The position numbers and the translations under genes are program-made. From Tenuibacillus multivorans (GTDB lineage: Bacteria > Bacillota > Bacilli > Bacillales > Alkalibacillaceae), in assembly GCF_900103915.1 (NCBI RefSeq), contig NZ_FNIG01000001.1, positions 1 to 64,000 of the forward strand: a stretch of DNA of 64,000 bases, written 5' to 3'. Below the pieces are notes generated by a model. The model saw only the letters and a list, made by a program, of their open reading frames with translations, was not told where the DNA came from and made no database searches. Positions 27,823-37,410 of this stretch are shown here, piece by piece (within the stretch, counting starts at the first letter, position 1; each line of letters opens with the position of its first letter).

Positions 27823-28776
27823 CTAATCAAATAATGAGCTGATTGAGCGGTGTTCGTGAACACGCTTAATCGATTCAGCGATTAATTGTCCAACGGAAAG
27901 CTGTTTGATCTTAGGTGATTGTTTGTCCTCCGTTAAAGGAATCGAATTAGTTACGGCAAGCTCTTTAATTTTTGAATTATCGATTCGTTCAATTGCAGGC
28001 CCTGATAATACTGGGTGTGTACAGCAAGCATATACTTCTTTGGCGCCATTTTCGATCATCGCATTAGCTGCTAATGTGATTGTACCGGCTGTATCAATAA
28101 TATCATCAATTAATATAGCTGTTTTACCTTCAACTTGTCCAACAATATTCATCACTTCAGCTACATTAGGTTTTGGTCGTCTTTTATCGATAATAGCAAT
28201 CGGGGCTTTTAATCGATCAGCTAACATTCTCGCTCTTGAGACACCCCCATGGTCCGGTGATACAACAACAACATCTTCTAGGTTTTTCTCCTCAAAATAA
28301 TCACTTAAAATCTTCACGCCAAGTAAATGGTCTATCGGAATATCAAAGAAACCTTGGATTTGTGCGGCGTGTAAATCAAGAGTTATGACTCGGTCAGCAC
28401 CTGCTGTTTCTAACAAATCAGCAATAAGCTTTGAAGTAATCGGTTCTCTTGAACGTGCCTTACGATCCTGGCGGGCATAACCATAGTAAGGCATCACAAT
28501 ATTAATCGTTCTAGCAGATGCACGTTTTAAAGCATCAATCATAATTAATAATTCCATTAAGTGATCATTTACAGGTGAGCTTGTTGATTGAACAACAAAA
28601 ACGTCACAGCCACGAATACTTTCTTCAATATTAATCTGTATTTCACCATCACTAAAACGTTTAACTGAACTTTTACCTAACTCAACACCGACCTGTTCAG
28701 CAATTTCCTCAGCAAGCTCAGGGTTAGAATTCAAACTAAAAACTTTTAAAAAAGGGTCGTTGTAATGATTAGACAT
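27823..28776 (-). CDS. prs: Ribose-phosphate pyrophosphokinase
   Basis: Makes PRPP from ribose-5-phosphate and ATP for nucleotide, His and Trp synthesis. It is 317 residues with the PRPP-binding segment [14 protein letters not shown], the divalent-cation region [16 protein letters not shown] and [21 protein letters not shown] 28776 (MSNHYNDP) follows a GGAGG site; the open frame to 28794 overlaps that site. It lies 24 nt after glmU and is probably co-transcribed with it. Confidence 0.96.
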   Translation of the reverse strand: MSNHYNDPFLKVFSLNSNPELAEEIAEQVGVELGKSSVKRFSDGEIQINIEESIRGCDVFVVQSTSSPVNDHLMELLIMIDALKRASARTINIVMPYYGYARQDRKARSREPITSKLIADLLETAGADRVITLDLHAAQIQGFFDIPIDHLLGVKILSDYFEEKNLEDVVVVSPDHGGVSRARMLADRLKAPIAIIDKRRPKPNVAEVMNIVGQVEGKTAILIDDIIDTAGTITLAANAMIENGAKEVYACCTHPVLSGPAIERIDNSKIKELAVTNSIPLTEDKQSPKIKQLSVGQLIAESIKRVHEHRSISSLFD

Positions 28777-28800
28777 AGTATTGAGAACCTCCAAAAAATA

Positions 28801-30174
28801 TTATTGACGTTTCCTTAAACGTTCGACATAGCCTTCTTTGTTTTCTTGACGTGATCTTGCAATTGAAAGAGCTTTTTCTGGTACATTTTTCGTAATTGTC
28901 GAACCAGCGGCGACATAAGCTCCTTTCTCGATGGTAACAGGAGCGACTAAATTGGAATTACAGCCAATAAACGCTCCATCCTCAATAATCGTTTTATGTT
29001 TGTTTTTACCATCATAATTGACCGTAATCGTCCCGCAACCAATATTCGCATCTTTTCCAACCTCAGCATCACCAATGTAGGATAGATGGGACACTTTACT
29101 GTTTTGATCTATTTCCGATTTTTTGACTTCAACAAAGTTTCCAACTTTAACCTGGTCATGAATATCGCTTGCCGGACGAATATGAGCGAATGGTCCGATA
29201 TTGACATATTTTCCGATTTTACTTTCAGTGATAATACTTTGTTTAATTTCTGTACCTTCATCCACAAAGCTATCGACAATTTCGCTGTTTAGACCAATGG
29301 ATACACCTGCTTTAATAACGGTATCGCCAGTAATTTTACAACCTGGTTCAATGACCACATCAGACTCGATTTCTACATCAGGGCCAATGTATGTGTTTTC
29401 ATAATCAATTAACGATACACCGTTACGCATATGCTCCTCGTTAATACGCTTTTGCATGATTTTCTCAGCCTTAGCTAAAGCCACACGGTCATTAACTCCG
29501 ATTGTTTCTTCAAAGTTATCGGTGGTATAAGCGACGACTTTTTTATGACTCTCTTTTGCTATTGATAATACATCAGGTAAATAATACTCACCTTGAGCAT
29601 TGTCATTTGAGACATTGTCTAATGCATCAAATAATAGTTCGTTATCAAAACAGTAAACACCCGTATTAATTTCTCGAACTTGTTTTTCTATTTCATTAGC
29701 ATCTTTATGTTCAATGATTTTTTCGACTTCATTTTGTTCATTTCGGATGACGCGTCCATAACCCGTTGGATCATCGAGTTTAGATGTTAAAACGGTTACC
29801 TGCGCTTGTTCATTTTCATGGAAATCCATTAATTGACCTAGCGTTTCACCTGTTAGAAGTGGCGTGTCACCACAGACCACAATTGTTGTGCCTCTTTTCC
29901 CTTTTAAGTAAGGTTCCGCCATCTGTACCGCATGGCCAGTTCCTAACTGTTCCTCTTGTAGTACATAATTGGTACGATCTCCAAGTTGATCCTTTACCAA
30001 CTCCGCACCAAAACCAATAACCGTGATCATGTCATTCAAATTCAATCCTGATAACTGATTGACAACATGCTCGACCATCGGCTTACCACAAACGGGATGT
30101 AAAACTTTATATAGTTTCGACTTCATTCTTGTTCCTTTACCTGCTGCTAAAACAACAGCGTATCTATTTGACAT
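28801..30174 (-). CDS. glmU: Bifunctional UDP-N-acetylglucosamine pyrophosphorylase/glucosamine-1-phosphate acetyltransferase
   Basis: Makes UDP-GlcNAc for peptidoglycan and teichoic acids. The N-terminal uridylyltransferase domain ([20 protein letters not shown]) is followed by a C-terminal left-handed beta-helix acetyltransferase with hexapeptide repeats from about residue 250 ([24 protein letters not shown]). Length is 457 residues. ATG 30174 follows GGAGGG; the frame to 30201 is an extension across that site. Confidence 0.97.
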   Translation of the reverse strand: MSNRYAVVLAAGKGTRMKSKLYKVLHPVCGKPMVEHVVNQLSGLNLNDMITVIGFGAELVKDQLGDRTNYVLQEEQLGTGHAVQMAEPYLKGKRGTTIVVCGDTPLLTGETLGQLMDFHENEQAQVTVLTSKLDDPTGYGRVIRNEQNEVEKIIEHKDANEIEKQVREINTGVYCFDNELLFDALDNVSNDNAQGEYYLPDVLSIAKESHKKVVAYTTDNFEETIGVNDRVALAKAEKIMQKRINEEHMRNGVSLIDYENTYIGPDVEIESDVVIEPGCKITGDTVIKAGVSIGLNSEIVDSFVDEGTEIKQSIITESKIGKYVNIGPFAHIRPASDIHDQVKVGNFVEVKKSEIDQNSKVSHLSYIGDAEVGKDANIGCGTITVNYDGKNKHKTIIEDGAFIGCNSNLVAPVTIEKGAYVAAGSTITKNVPEKALSIARSRQENKEGYVERLRKRQ

Positions 30175-30302
30175 GTCATTCCCTCCAACACAATCATCCA
30201 TTATGAATATATCTTAAATTGTAGGCTGTTGCAACTGAGCTGGAACAGAAATGATTAACAATTTTGTGAGCAGTTCGGAATAAAATACTATAGGAGTTTA
30301 CA

Positions 30303-30339
30303 CAAAAAAAGAGCCTAATCGATCAACGATTAGACTCTT
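30303..30339 (-). terminator. Terminator of spoVG
   Basis: A near-perfect 12-bp stem (AGAGTCTAATCG / CGATTAGGCTCT) is followed on the minus strand by TTTTTTTG, directly after the spoVG stop. Confidence 0.9.
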
Positions 30340-30347
30340 TTTAAATT

Positions 30348-30635
30348 TTAAGAAGCTCCTGCTTCTTCATATTCAACTTCTTCACCGACGCGGTGGTATT
30401 CTTCTAAGACTGCATCTTGAATTTTACCACGTGTTTCGGAGTTGATAGGGTGAGCGATGTCTCGGAATTCCCCATCTGGAGTTCGTTTACTTGGCATTGC
30501 TACAAATAAGCCATTATTCCCGTCAATTACGCGAATATCATGAACAACAAACTCCCCATCCATTGTAATAGAAGCAATGGCACGCATACGACCATCCGTG
30601 TTCACACGGCGCAATCTTACGTCAGTTACTTGCAT
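30348..30635 (-). CDS. spoVG: Septation/regulatory protein SpoVG
   Basis: A 95-residue RNA/DNA-binding regulator ([23 protein letters not shown] as the conserved N-terminus, [20 protein letters not shown]). It affects septation at sporulation entry and gene expression in many Firmicutes. The ribosome-binding site AAAGGTGGTGAG precedes the ATG. It is driven by a sigma-H promoter. The ridA (yabJ) gene that normally precedes it is absent. Confidence 0.96.
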   Translation of the reverse strand: MQVTDVRLRRVNTDGRMRAIASITMDGEFVVHDIRVIDGNNGLFVAMPSKRTPDGEFRDIAHPINSETRGKIQDAVLEEYHRVGEEVEYEEAGAS

Positions 30636-30725
30636 TATGTCTCACCACCTTTTAAGAGTTCTAGGCCTAATTCAACAGTTAGCCTTTTAGAAAAGATCAT
30701 TCTAAATATAAGGACTTATGTATGC

Positions 30726-30753
30726 ATTTCCACAAGTTTTTAAAAATTCCTGC
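30726..30753 (-). promoter_or_regulatory. Sigma-H promoter of spoVG with upstream AT-rich region
   Basis: On the minus strand -35 GCAGGAATT (30745-30753), a 13-bp spacer and -10 GGAAAT (30726-30731) closely parallel what I recall of the B. subtilis spoVG promoter. Immediately upstream, about 30755-30800, is a run of A/T tracts like the AT-box to which AbrB binds in B. subtilis. Confidence 0.72.
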
Positions 30754-30834
30754 AACATTTTTAAAAAATTTTTTAAAAACTTGAAAAATATATAAAATCA
30801 TCTGTTTTTATGACTAAAACCGCTAACGATTATA

Positions 30835-31644
30835 TTAGAAATAGTTCCCTCTTTTTACGCGAATCGCATGCTTGTCCTCATTGACCTCAATAAATTTTAA
30901 AAGTGATGTGTATTGTTCAACTTTCCGGTCTTCTTCCTCATCTTCTGCCTCAGCTAATACCCCAATCCCTTGAACATTAGCGTTAAATTCGTGCATTAAA
31001 CTAATCATGCCATGAATCGTCCCGCCAGCTTTCATAAAGTCATCGACAATAATCACGTTTGATCCTTCTTTAATACTGCGTTTTGCGAGAACCATCGTTT
31101 GAATCTTCCTTGATGAACCAGAGACATAATTGATACTAACTGTTGAACCTTCTGTAACTTTCGGATCCCTTCTTATAATAACGACTGGGATGTCTAACAC
31201 TTGAGCAACGGCATAAGCTAATGGGATACCTTTTGTTGCAACCGTTACAACATAGTCCGCATTAACAGATTGAAATGCTGAAGCGAAAATTTTTCCAATT
31301 TCTCGTATGTATTTAGGCTCGCCTAGAATATCACTCATGTATACATAGCCACCAGGTAAAATTCTTGATGGATCCTCTAAGTGTTCTATAAGGTCTGTCA
31401 TAAAATGATCGGCTTGATTTTTGGACAAGCTTGGAATATATTGTACACCACCCGCTGCACCTGCAACTGTTACCAATTCCCCGATTCCTATGTTTTTAAA
31501 CATCCCATCGATGATATCCATATCTTCACTAATAGATGACTTGGCTGCATCATATTGTTCAACAAAAAACGGTAATGAGAACAATTGCTTCGGATTTTCT
31601 AAAAAGAAATGAGTCATGCCAACTAATCTTTCGCTTCGCTTCAT
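30835..31644 (-). CDS. purR: Pur operon repressor PurR
   Basis: A 269-residue repressor of purine genes that senses PRPP. The N-terminal winged-helix domain (MKRSERLVGMTHFFLENP, about residues 1-75) is followed by a phosphoribosyltransferase-like domain with the PRPP motif VIIVDDFMKAGGT. It lies about 70 nt after ispE. Confidence 0.96.
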   Translation of the reverse strand: MKRSERLVGMTHFFLENPKQLFSLPFFVEQYDAAKSSISEDMDIIDGMFKNIGIGELVTVAGAAGGVQYIPSLSKNQADHFMTDLIEHLEDPSRILPGGYVYMSDILGEPKYIREIGKIFASAFQSVNADYVVTVATKGIPLAYAVAQVLDIPVVIIRRDPKVTEGSTVSINYVSGSSRKIQTMVLAKRSIKEGSNVIIVDDFMKAGGTIHGMISLMHEFNANVQGIGVLAEAEDEEEDRKVEQYTSLLKFIEVNEDKHAIRVKRGNYF

Positions 31645-31714
31645 TCAGTTCACCTCAACCAAAAACGAATAATCTTAACCTACTATATCATCAATGAACC
31701 GTTAATTCCATACA

Positions 31715-32563
31715 TTAACCTAACATCCGAACCATATAAACTTCAGAACAAAAACCTCTTAAGCTATTGTAAATCCGTTCCGCTTTGGCTTGTTTTAAAA
31801 CAAGTGAAAAGACAGTTGGGCCACTACCACTCATTAATACTCCGGTTGCATTCGCATTAATCATTTTCGATTTTATTTGTTCGACCTTTGAATGCATATT
31901 CGTCGTAATTGGTTCTAAAACATTGCTTAAATTAGCGCACATTTTTAGAAAGTCTTGATTTTCTAATGCCTCAATAACGGAGGATGTATTAGGGTGCTTT
32001 ATGTGATCAAGCTTGACTTGACCATATACATCTTTTGTTGATATCCCAACATCTGGTTTTGCTAAAACAATCCAACAAGAAGGTGGTGATGGTAATGGCT
32101 TCAGCTGTTCGCCACGGCCTTTGGCTAATGCCGTCCCTCCGATCACGCAAAATGGAACATCCGAGCCAATTTGAGCCGCAACTTCTAATAATTCATTTTG
32201 GGATAATTTTAACTCAAATAAACGGTTAATGCCTCGTATCGTTGCAGCTGCATCACTGCTTCCACCTGCTAAACCAGCTGCCACTGGGATATTCTTATTT
32301 AAATGAATCCGAACACCTTTTTTAATATGATATTTTTCTTTCATAATGGTCGCGGCTTGGAAGGCTAAGTTCCGTTTGTCGTTCGGAACAAAGCGATTTT
32401 CTGAAGCGATTTCAACTCGATCGTCATGTATCATCTCAAATGCTAAACGATCAGCTAAGTCGATTGTCGTCATAACCATTTCAACTTCGTGATAGCCATC
32501 TTCGCGTTTATGTAAAACATCAAGTGTTAAATTAATCTTCGCTGGCGCCTTTTCGTAAATCAT
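31715..32563 (-). CDS. ispE: 4-diphosphocytidyl-2-C-methyl-D-erythritol kinase
   Basis: A GHMP kinase of the MEP isoprenoid pathway that phosphorylates CDP-methylerythritol. It is 282 residues with KAPAKINLTLDV, the ATP loop PVAAGLAGGSSDAAA and the C-terminal LMSGSGPTVFSL. This implies isoprenoid synthesis by the MEP route. Confidence 0.96.
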   Translation of the reverse strand: MIYEKAPAKINLTLDVLHKREDGYHEVEMVMTTIDLADRLAFEMIHDDRVEIASENRFVPNDKRNLAFQAATIMKEKYHIKKGVRIHLNKNIPVAAGLAGGSSDAAATIRGINRLFELKLSQNELLEVAAQIGSDVPFCVIGGTALAKGRGEQLKPLPSPPSCWIVLAKPDVGISTKDVYGQVKLDHIKHPNTSSVIEALENQDFLKMCANLSNVLEPITTNMHSKVEQIKSKMINANATGVLMSGSGPTVFSLVLKQAKAERIYNSLRGFCSEVYMVRMLG

Positions 32564-32656
32564 ATTTACTCACCTGCCTCCATATACTTTACGATTGTAT
32601 CACAACCAGTAATGGAGTTGAAAGAAAACTCGTGAATTGGGGTATGCCATCAACAT

Positions 32657-32691
32657 CAAAAAAGGATAGGCCGTTAAGACCTATCCTTTTC
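32657..32691 (-). terminator. Terminator of sspF
   Basis: A stem AAAAGGATAGG / CCTATCCTTTT with a nine-base loop is followed by a T-run on the minus strand. The hairpin overlaps the stop codon and last codons of sspF. Confidence 0.8.
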
Positions 32692-32850
32692 CATTTGCTC
32701 TTGTGCCATTTCTACAGCCCGTTTGACCATGTTACCGGCATCTCGAGCCTTAATGCCACCCCATCCTTCTTTTTGTACCGTGTCGTAAAAACCTAACTCC
32801 TTTGCGATCTCTTCCTTCAAACGATCAGACATAATGCCTCGTCGTCCCAT
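32674..32850 (-). CDS. sspF: Small acid-soluble spore protein SspF (alpha/beta-type)
   Basis: A 58-residue protein. It has the alpha/beta SASP features: KEEIAKELG with the germination-protease site E-I-A, then [21 protein letters not shown] and [10 protein letters not shown]. SASPs coat spore DNA and protect it. Position between veg and ispE matches sspF in B. subtilis. The ribosome-binding site AAAGGAG lies 12 nt upstream. A sigma-G-like -10 (TATACTA) lies at about 32900, with a poor -35. Confidence 0.93.
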   Translation of the reverse strand: MGRRGIMSDRLKEEIAKELGFYDTVQKEGWGGIKARDAGNMVKRAVEMAQEQMEKDRS

Positions 32851-32959
32851 TGGTTGATCACAACTCCTTTGTCGTTAGTTACGACACTCTTAGTATATGT
32901 AATTACTGCGAAAAAATATTGGGAATGGATGGGGTATTTGTGAATTCTTATAAATTACG

Positions 32960-33217
32960 TTACGCCATCTTGGTGACTTCTTCGTCGGTAAATGTAATCT
33001 CTACGGTTTCAGTTAACACATCTGTGTAACTGTAGGAAACTCTTTCAAAAGAGTGTTCTTCTTGGTCCAGCTCAACGATAAAAACGGATGGATAAGTTTC
33101 AGCTAAAATACCACTACGATGAATGGTTTTACGGCGTCCCCCATTTGCTTTTAACGTTAAACGCTCACCAAGTCGATGATCCAATGCTTGTTTAATTTCC
33201 GCTAAGGTTTTTCCCAT
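32960..33217 (-). CDS. veg: Veg protein (biofilm-related)
   Basis: An 85-residue protein of the highly expressed Veg family ([44 protein letters not shown] in segments). In B. subtilis Veg stimulates biofilm gene expression by inhibiting SinR. ATG 33217 follows AGGTGG; the frame to 33271 runs back through the promoter and is not coding. Confidence 0.94.
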   Translation of the reverse strand: MGKTLAEIKQALDHRLGERLTLKANGGRRKTIHRSGILAETYPSVFIVELDQEEHSFERVSYSYTDVLTETVEITFTDEEVTKMA

Positions 33218-33241
33218 AATGAATTCCACCTCACTAGTCAT

Positions 33242-33271
33242 AATATACCATACCAACACGCGGGAAGTCAA
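33242..33271 (-). promoter_or_regulatory. Sigma-A promoter of veg
   Basis: On the minus strand -35 TTGACT (33266-33271), an 18-bp spacer and -10 TATATT (33242-33247) lie just ahead of the ribosome-binding site. The spacer element CGTGTTG recalls the strong B. subtilis veg promoter. Confidence 0.72.
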
Positions 33272-33401
33272 ATGAAATTAAATATTATAACAATTGGTAT
33301 GAGTGAATGTCAATAATATTTTATTCTTTTTTTAATCTTACCTAGAATTGATAAATCATACATATATTTTCCACAAACTTTCCAACAAATCTTAAGATAA
33401 G

Positions 33402-33425
33402 AAAAAACACCACAAAAATGGTGCT
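33402..33425 (-). terminator. Terminator of yabG
   Basis: A 6-bp stem (GCACCA / TGGTGT) is followed on the minus strand by TTTTTTC, 14 nt after the yabG stop. Confidence 0.65.
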
Positions 33426-33437
33426 TTTACTTATATC

Positions 33438-34328
33438 CTATTCATCTTTTGATTTTTCGTTAGTCATAGGTAATTCTTTCATATATGGTAATCCAACCCG
33501 AAAAAAGCCGCTCGTTTCAATGCCTCCGATCCCTCTTTCTCTCGTGATGGTTTTACTAACGACATCAAAAATATCGACTTTTTCCATAAATGGTGTATAG
33601 CCTACCTTAGCAACCACATAAACCGGATCCAAAGCATGAATATTAATTCTAGTTGGCGAGCTTGCAAAATTAGCCCCTGCCTTGATTAACGACTCAAAAT
33701 GTGATTGACAGGCACCAGCAAAGATGACTAATTGGTCTAAACTGGGGATAATTCGTCTCGCTTCTCTTACCGCTTCAACAAAATATTTGCTGTTACGATA
33801 AGCTCGAATATCATGTTGATCGCCTTTTTGCTTTGAAAATGAATCGTGGCCTGTTATGACTAATATGTCAGGCTGAACTTTTTCCATTAATACTTTAATT
33901 TTTTCGGGCATTTCAATTTCATCAACATGAATCCCATGAACTTGTAAGCCAAGACGTTTATATAACTGAATACATTTTTTTAAAAACAATGAATCGCCAT
34001 CAATGTGCAGTACTTTTGGGCATATGCGAAATTGAGAAATACTCTGCTCTTTTTCAGATGTCGGTTGTGTATAATCACGGAATGAACGTAAATAATAATC
34101 TTGACGAAACATACGATAGGAGAGGTCTTCGTTTTTCTTCATTTCTTTTTTTCTTAAAAACCGATCACTTTCCGTTACACGCTTCAAATCATCCAAAGGG
34201 GCATCAACCTTAAGACGAAAATCTTCACCAAATAAAATAGCTTGTTCCTTGTTCACTTCTTGAACACGGAATAAAAGATCATGATTATAAGAACGCCTTG
34301 AAACGATATCGCCTTTATGCCATTTCAT
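33438..34328 (-). CDS. yabG: Sporulation-specific protease YabG
   Basis: A cysteine-type protease that processes spore coat proteins; in B. subtilis it is made in the mother cell. It is 296 residues with the N-terminal MKWHKGDIVSRRSY, LHIDGDSLFLKKC and the family segments VITGHDS and FAGACQSHFESLIKAGANFASSP, which carry the conserved His and Cys. ATG 34328 follows GGGGAG; the frame to 34352 overlaps it. Confidence 0.93.
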   Translation of the reverse strand: MKWHKGDIVSRRSYNHDLLFRVQEVNKEQAILFGEDFRLKVDAPLDDLKRVTESDRFLRKKEMKKNEDLSYRMFRQDYYLRSFRDYTQPTSEKEQSISQFRICPKVLHIDGDSLFLKKCIQLYKRLGLQVHGIHVDEIEMPEKIKVLMEKVQPDILVITGHDSFSKQKGDQHDIRAYRNSKYFVEAVREARRIIPSLDQLVIFAGACQSHFESLIKAGANFASSPTRINIHALDPVYVVAKVGYTPFMEKVDIFDVVSKTITRERGIGGIETSGFFRVGLPYMKELPMTNEKSKDE

Positions 34329-34434
34329 GGACTTCTCCCCTTTTTTAAACAATACTTAATCATCCGTACAAATCTTATATAAATGCCTTCTTTTATACGA
34401 TATTGATAAAAGGAAGAAGTTGTGCCTATTCATC

Positions 34435-35313
34435 CTAAACTTCTAACATGGTATAACAAGTATTCGCTAAGGAAGCGAATTCTTCAATTGAAAGAGATTC
34501 TCCTCGCCTAGCCGGGTCGATATCGGCTTCTCCAAACAGTCGTTGAAGTTCTTCCTTAGAAAGCCGATCTTTAAATCCACGTTGTAAATTATTTTTAATC
34601 GTCTTTCTTCTTTGACCAAAGCTTGTCCGAACTAATTCAAAAAAAAGATTTTCATCATGAACCTTAACAATTGGCTCTTCTCTTCTTTTTAATTGTAGGA
34701 TAGCTGAATCAACATTTGGCTGTGGCATAAAGCACGTCTTGGGAACCGTCATCATAACCTTAGACTGTGTATAATATTGTACCGCAATTGATAAGGAACC
34801 ATATTCCTTCGTATTCGGCCCTGCCGCCATTCGGTCTGCGACTTCCCTCTGCATCATAACCGTCATAGACTCAATCGGGAGACGGTCCATGAGTAGCTTC
34901 ATGAGAATCGGTGTTGTAATATAATAAGGTAAATTAGCGACAACTTTAACGGATTGTCCTTCCTTAACGTTCTCTTTTATAAAAGCTTGTAAGTCAGCTT
35001 CTAAAATATCTTGATTAAAGATCGTGACGTTGTCATAATTCTTTAACGTATCATCCAACACATGAATAAGACGCTGGTCGATTTCAAAGGCATATACATG
35101 TTTTACCACTAAAGCGAGCTGTTCCGTTAAGGCACCAATACCAGGACCAATCTCAATAGCAATCGTATTCTCATCAGCCTCCGCCCGATCAACTATTTTT
35201 TTCAAAATATTAGCGTCGATAATAAAATTTTGCCCCAGACTTTTTTTAAAGTCTAGCTGGTGTTGCGTCATAATATCCCTTGTTCTAGATACCGTTGCAA
35301 TCGGTTTAGTCAC
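34435..35313 (-). CDS. rsmA: 16S rRNA dimethyladenosine transferase (KsgA)
   Basis: Dimethylates two adjacent adenosines near the 3' end of 16S rRNA. It is 292 residues with [11 protein letters not shown], the SAM site [10 protein letters not shown] and the catalytic NLPYYITTP, then the C-terminal helical domain ([13 protein letters not shown]). It overlaps the rnmV stop by 4 nt. Confidence 0.97.
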   Translation of the reverse strand: MTKPIATVSRTRDIMTQHQLDFKKSLGQNFIIDANILKKIVDRAEADENTIAIEIGPGIGALTEQLALVVKHVYAFEIDQRLIHVLDDTLKNYDNVTIFNQDILEADLQAFIKENVKEGQSVKVVANLPYYITTPILMKLLMDRLPIESMTVMMQREVADRMAAGPNTKEYGSLSIAVQYYTQSKVMMTVPKTCFMPQPNVDSAILQLKRREEPIVKVHDENLFFELVRTSFGQRRKTIKNNLQRGFKDRLSKEELQRLFGEADIDPARRGESLSIEEFASLANTCYTMLEV

Positions 35314-35864
35314 GACCTCTCCTCCTTCAAAATGGCCTCCATCGTGTTTTTGAATGTATAAACATCAATTTGAAACATATTTAGACGTTTCGCTAGCTGC
35401 TTTCCATTGGCATAGCCGATATGTAGTCTTTCTCCTAAGCGTTGTCTACGTTCTTTAGCTTGAGGACCACCTAACAGACCATATTTTAATAAAAAAGGCT
35501 GCCAATTGATTTTGGGTGTCGTATCGTCTTGAACTTCATATACTTGTCCAAGCGCCATACGGATATCCTCAACGCTCGCATGCTCTACGCCGACACCATG
35601 TTTACTAACAGCCTTTTTCTTTTGCAAAAACGCATGCTTACACCCAGGGACGTGTTCATCAATTAGTCTGCGCAGTCGTTCACCTGGATAATCAGGGTCT
35701 GTTAGTACAATGACACCTCGCTTTTCCTTTGCATGACGTATTTGTTTATAGATTTGTTCATTGATGGCCGAACCATTCGTTTCAATCGTATCCGCTTGTA
35801 CAGCTAATTTAACCTTAGCCGTATCATCACGACCTTCTACGACAATCACTTCATGTATGTACAT
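35310..35864 (-). CDS. rnmV: Ribonuclease M5
   Basis: Toprim-domain endoribonuclease that matures 5S rRNA, using L18 as cofactor. It is 184 residues with [11 protein letters not shown] (catalytic glutamate) and [12 protein letters not shown] (metal-binding aspartates). It is paired with rsmA as in other bacilli. Confidence 0.96.
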   Translation of the reverse strand: MYIHEVIVVEGRDDTAKVKLAVQADTIETNGSAINEQIYKQIRHAKEKRGVIVLTDPDYPGERLRRLIDEHVPGCKHAFLQKKKAVSKHGVGVEHASVEDIRMALGQVYEVQDDTTPKINWQPFLLKYGLLGGPQAKERRQRLGERLHIGYANGKQLAKRLNMFQIDVYTFKNTMEAILKEERS

Positions 35865-35889
35865 AAGATGTTTCCTTTCTTATACAAAA

Positions 35890-35926
35890 ATAAAGGATAA
35901 TCCTTAGTATAGCAGGATTATCCTTA
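35890..35926 (-). terminator. Terminator of yabE
   Basis: A perfect 12-bp stem (AAGGATAATCCT / AGGATTATCCTT) is followed on the minus strand by TATTTTTG, just after the yabE stop codon. Confidence 0.88.
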
Positions 35927-35931
35927 AAGTT

Positions 35932-37149
35932 TTAGTTTTTATCAATCATTCTTACTTGTACGGTACGGTATCCCCAGCGACTCGCTTCTTGACGCGAATC
36001 GACGAGAATATCAATTTTCTTACCCTTTATGGAACCGCCCGTATCTAAAGCAATAGCCTTAAACGTATTATTAGGCGTTTTAACCTCAACAATCGAGTAT
36101 AACGGAATAACGTTCGGATCGACAGCGACAATGCGCATACCGTTATAATAAATCGTATCAGAAACATCGACACCTGTTGCTGTAGAACCCGTACAGCCTG
36201 ATGGACAAAATGCCGTATACTTCGTTGATGTAAAGCTTTCCCAATCCCCACCTTCCTCAGCAGAAGCTAGCTTAACTGGTACTTTTGTGCCCTTCGCCAC
36301 AATGCGATTTTGGCTTTCTTCTACGATCTCTTCCTCGATTAATTCACGTGATACGACTTCACCATTTTCTTTCGTCACTTCGAATGTTTGTACCTTTTGA
36401 CCATCCGATCCCAACTGCAACACTTCGGAATTTCCTCTTAGCATGCTTGAGTCTTGTTGCGTTTCCGTTTGAAATGGAATCGCCACTTCTTCGGTTACCG
36501 TTTCTTTGGTCACTCGAACAATATCGATATTGCGATGATCTTTGACTGATGCATCTAGTTCGGCGTTTACCCGATCATGTTCGTTTAATGTAATATTTTG
36601 TTCCTCTAGTAGGTCGCCGACAGTTTGGTTCGTGACCATAGCTGTCCGCTTTTCACCACCGTCGGTAATGGTGACTTCGAATCCTTTTTGAATCGAAAAC
36701 TCTAATTCGTCTGTTACTTCTTTATTTAAAGCGACTGACATTTCATCATGTTCGTTTAATTTAATCGATTCATCATTTAAAAACTCTTTAACCGTTTTTT
36801 CCGTTGTATAGTAATCCTGTTGCTTACCGTCAATATAAACCGTAATTTTTTTCGCTTTTGTATATTCGATTATCATTCCGTCTTTTATTTCGCTATCAAG
36901 TGCAACGGATAAGTCATCGTGCTTAGATACATCTATGCCTAACTCATCCATAAGTTCACTGACGTTATCTGCTGTTGTAATATTCTTTTTCTCTTTACCA
37001 TCTTGTATCACTAAGACATCTGCTGTTACCGTCTCGTATGTAATGTAGCTAATCATGCCTAGTAATACCATTGATGATACGATGATAAGCACCATTTTAT
37101 TGAGGCTAAAGCGTTTACGGCTCGGGTGATTTTCCCTCGCTAAATTCAT
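35932..37149 (-). CDS. yabE: YabE-like cell wall protein with DUF348, G5 and 3D domains
   Basis: A 405-residue exported or membrane-anchored protein. It has an N-terminal membrane segment (about 19-37), three DUF348 repeats (about 45-205; each has the pattern DxxS/xxVxVALxxE), a G5 domain (about 210-295) and a C-terminal 3D domain (about 305-405) with AVDPNVIPLYS and the Asp-containing ALDTGGSIKGKKID. Related proteins (Rpf/Sps/YabE, MltA-like double-psi barrel) cleave or remodel peptidoglycan. Nothing in the sequence contradicts a lytic transglycosylase-like role, but the activity is inferred. Confidence 0.9.
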   Translation of the reverse strand: MNLARENHPSRKRFSLNKMVLIIVSSMVLLGMISYITYETVTADVLVIQDGKEKKNITTADNVSELMDELGIDVSKHDDLSVALDSEIKDGMIIEYTKAKKITVYIDGKQQDYYTTEKTVKEFLNDESIKLNEHDEMSVALNKEVTDELEFSIQKGFEVTITDGGEKRTAMVTNQTVGDLLEEQNITLNEHDRVNAELDASVKDHRNIDIVRVTKETVTEEVAIPFQTETQQDSSMLRGNSEVLQLGSDGQKVQTFEVTKENGEVVSRELIEEEIVEESQNRIVAKGTKVPVKLASAEEGGDWESFTSTKYTAFCPSGCTGSTATGVDVSDTIYYNGMRIVAVDPNVIPLYSIVEVKTPNNTFKAIALDTGGSIKGKKIDILVDSRQEASRWGYRTVQVRMIDKN

Positions 37150-37320
37150 ACATCACGCCTCCTTTTGACTCGCAATTGATTATATGGTTGATTCTAGCGA
37201 AAGTCAATAACTAACCTCATAATTTCATAGATTCGCTAAACGCCATCCCCTATCATGCAAGGGATTTCCCACATTATTAAAACTTAATTACAAGCCATGG
37301 CTAAAACGAAAAAATAATGT

Positions 37321-37389
37321 AAAAAAACACGCGTTAGGATCCTAAAAGCATTGTGGTCAAACCATGCCTTTTTTATACCTACGCGTGTA
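37321..37389 (-). terminator. Long two-tier terminator of tatD
   Basis: Outer arms ACACGCGTAGG and CCTAACGCGTGT enclose a second hairpin (GCATGG..CCACAATGC). The outer stem is followed on the minus strand by TTTTTTTAC. It lies about 22 nt after the tatD stop. The nested form is larger than a usual terminator. The 37150-37320 stretch upstream of yabE is AT-rich with no other feature seen. Confidence 0.78.
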
Positions 37390-37410
37390 AAAAATTATTA
37401 TGTCCAATTT

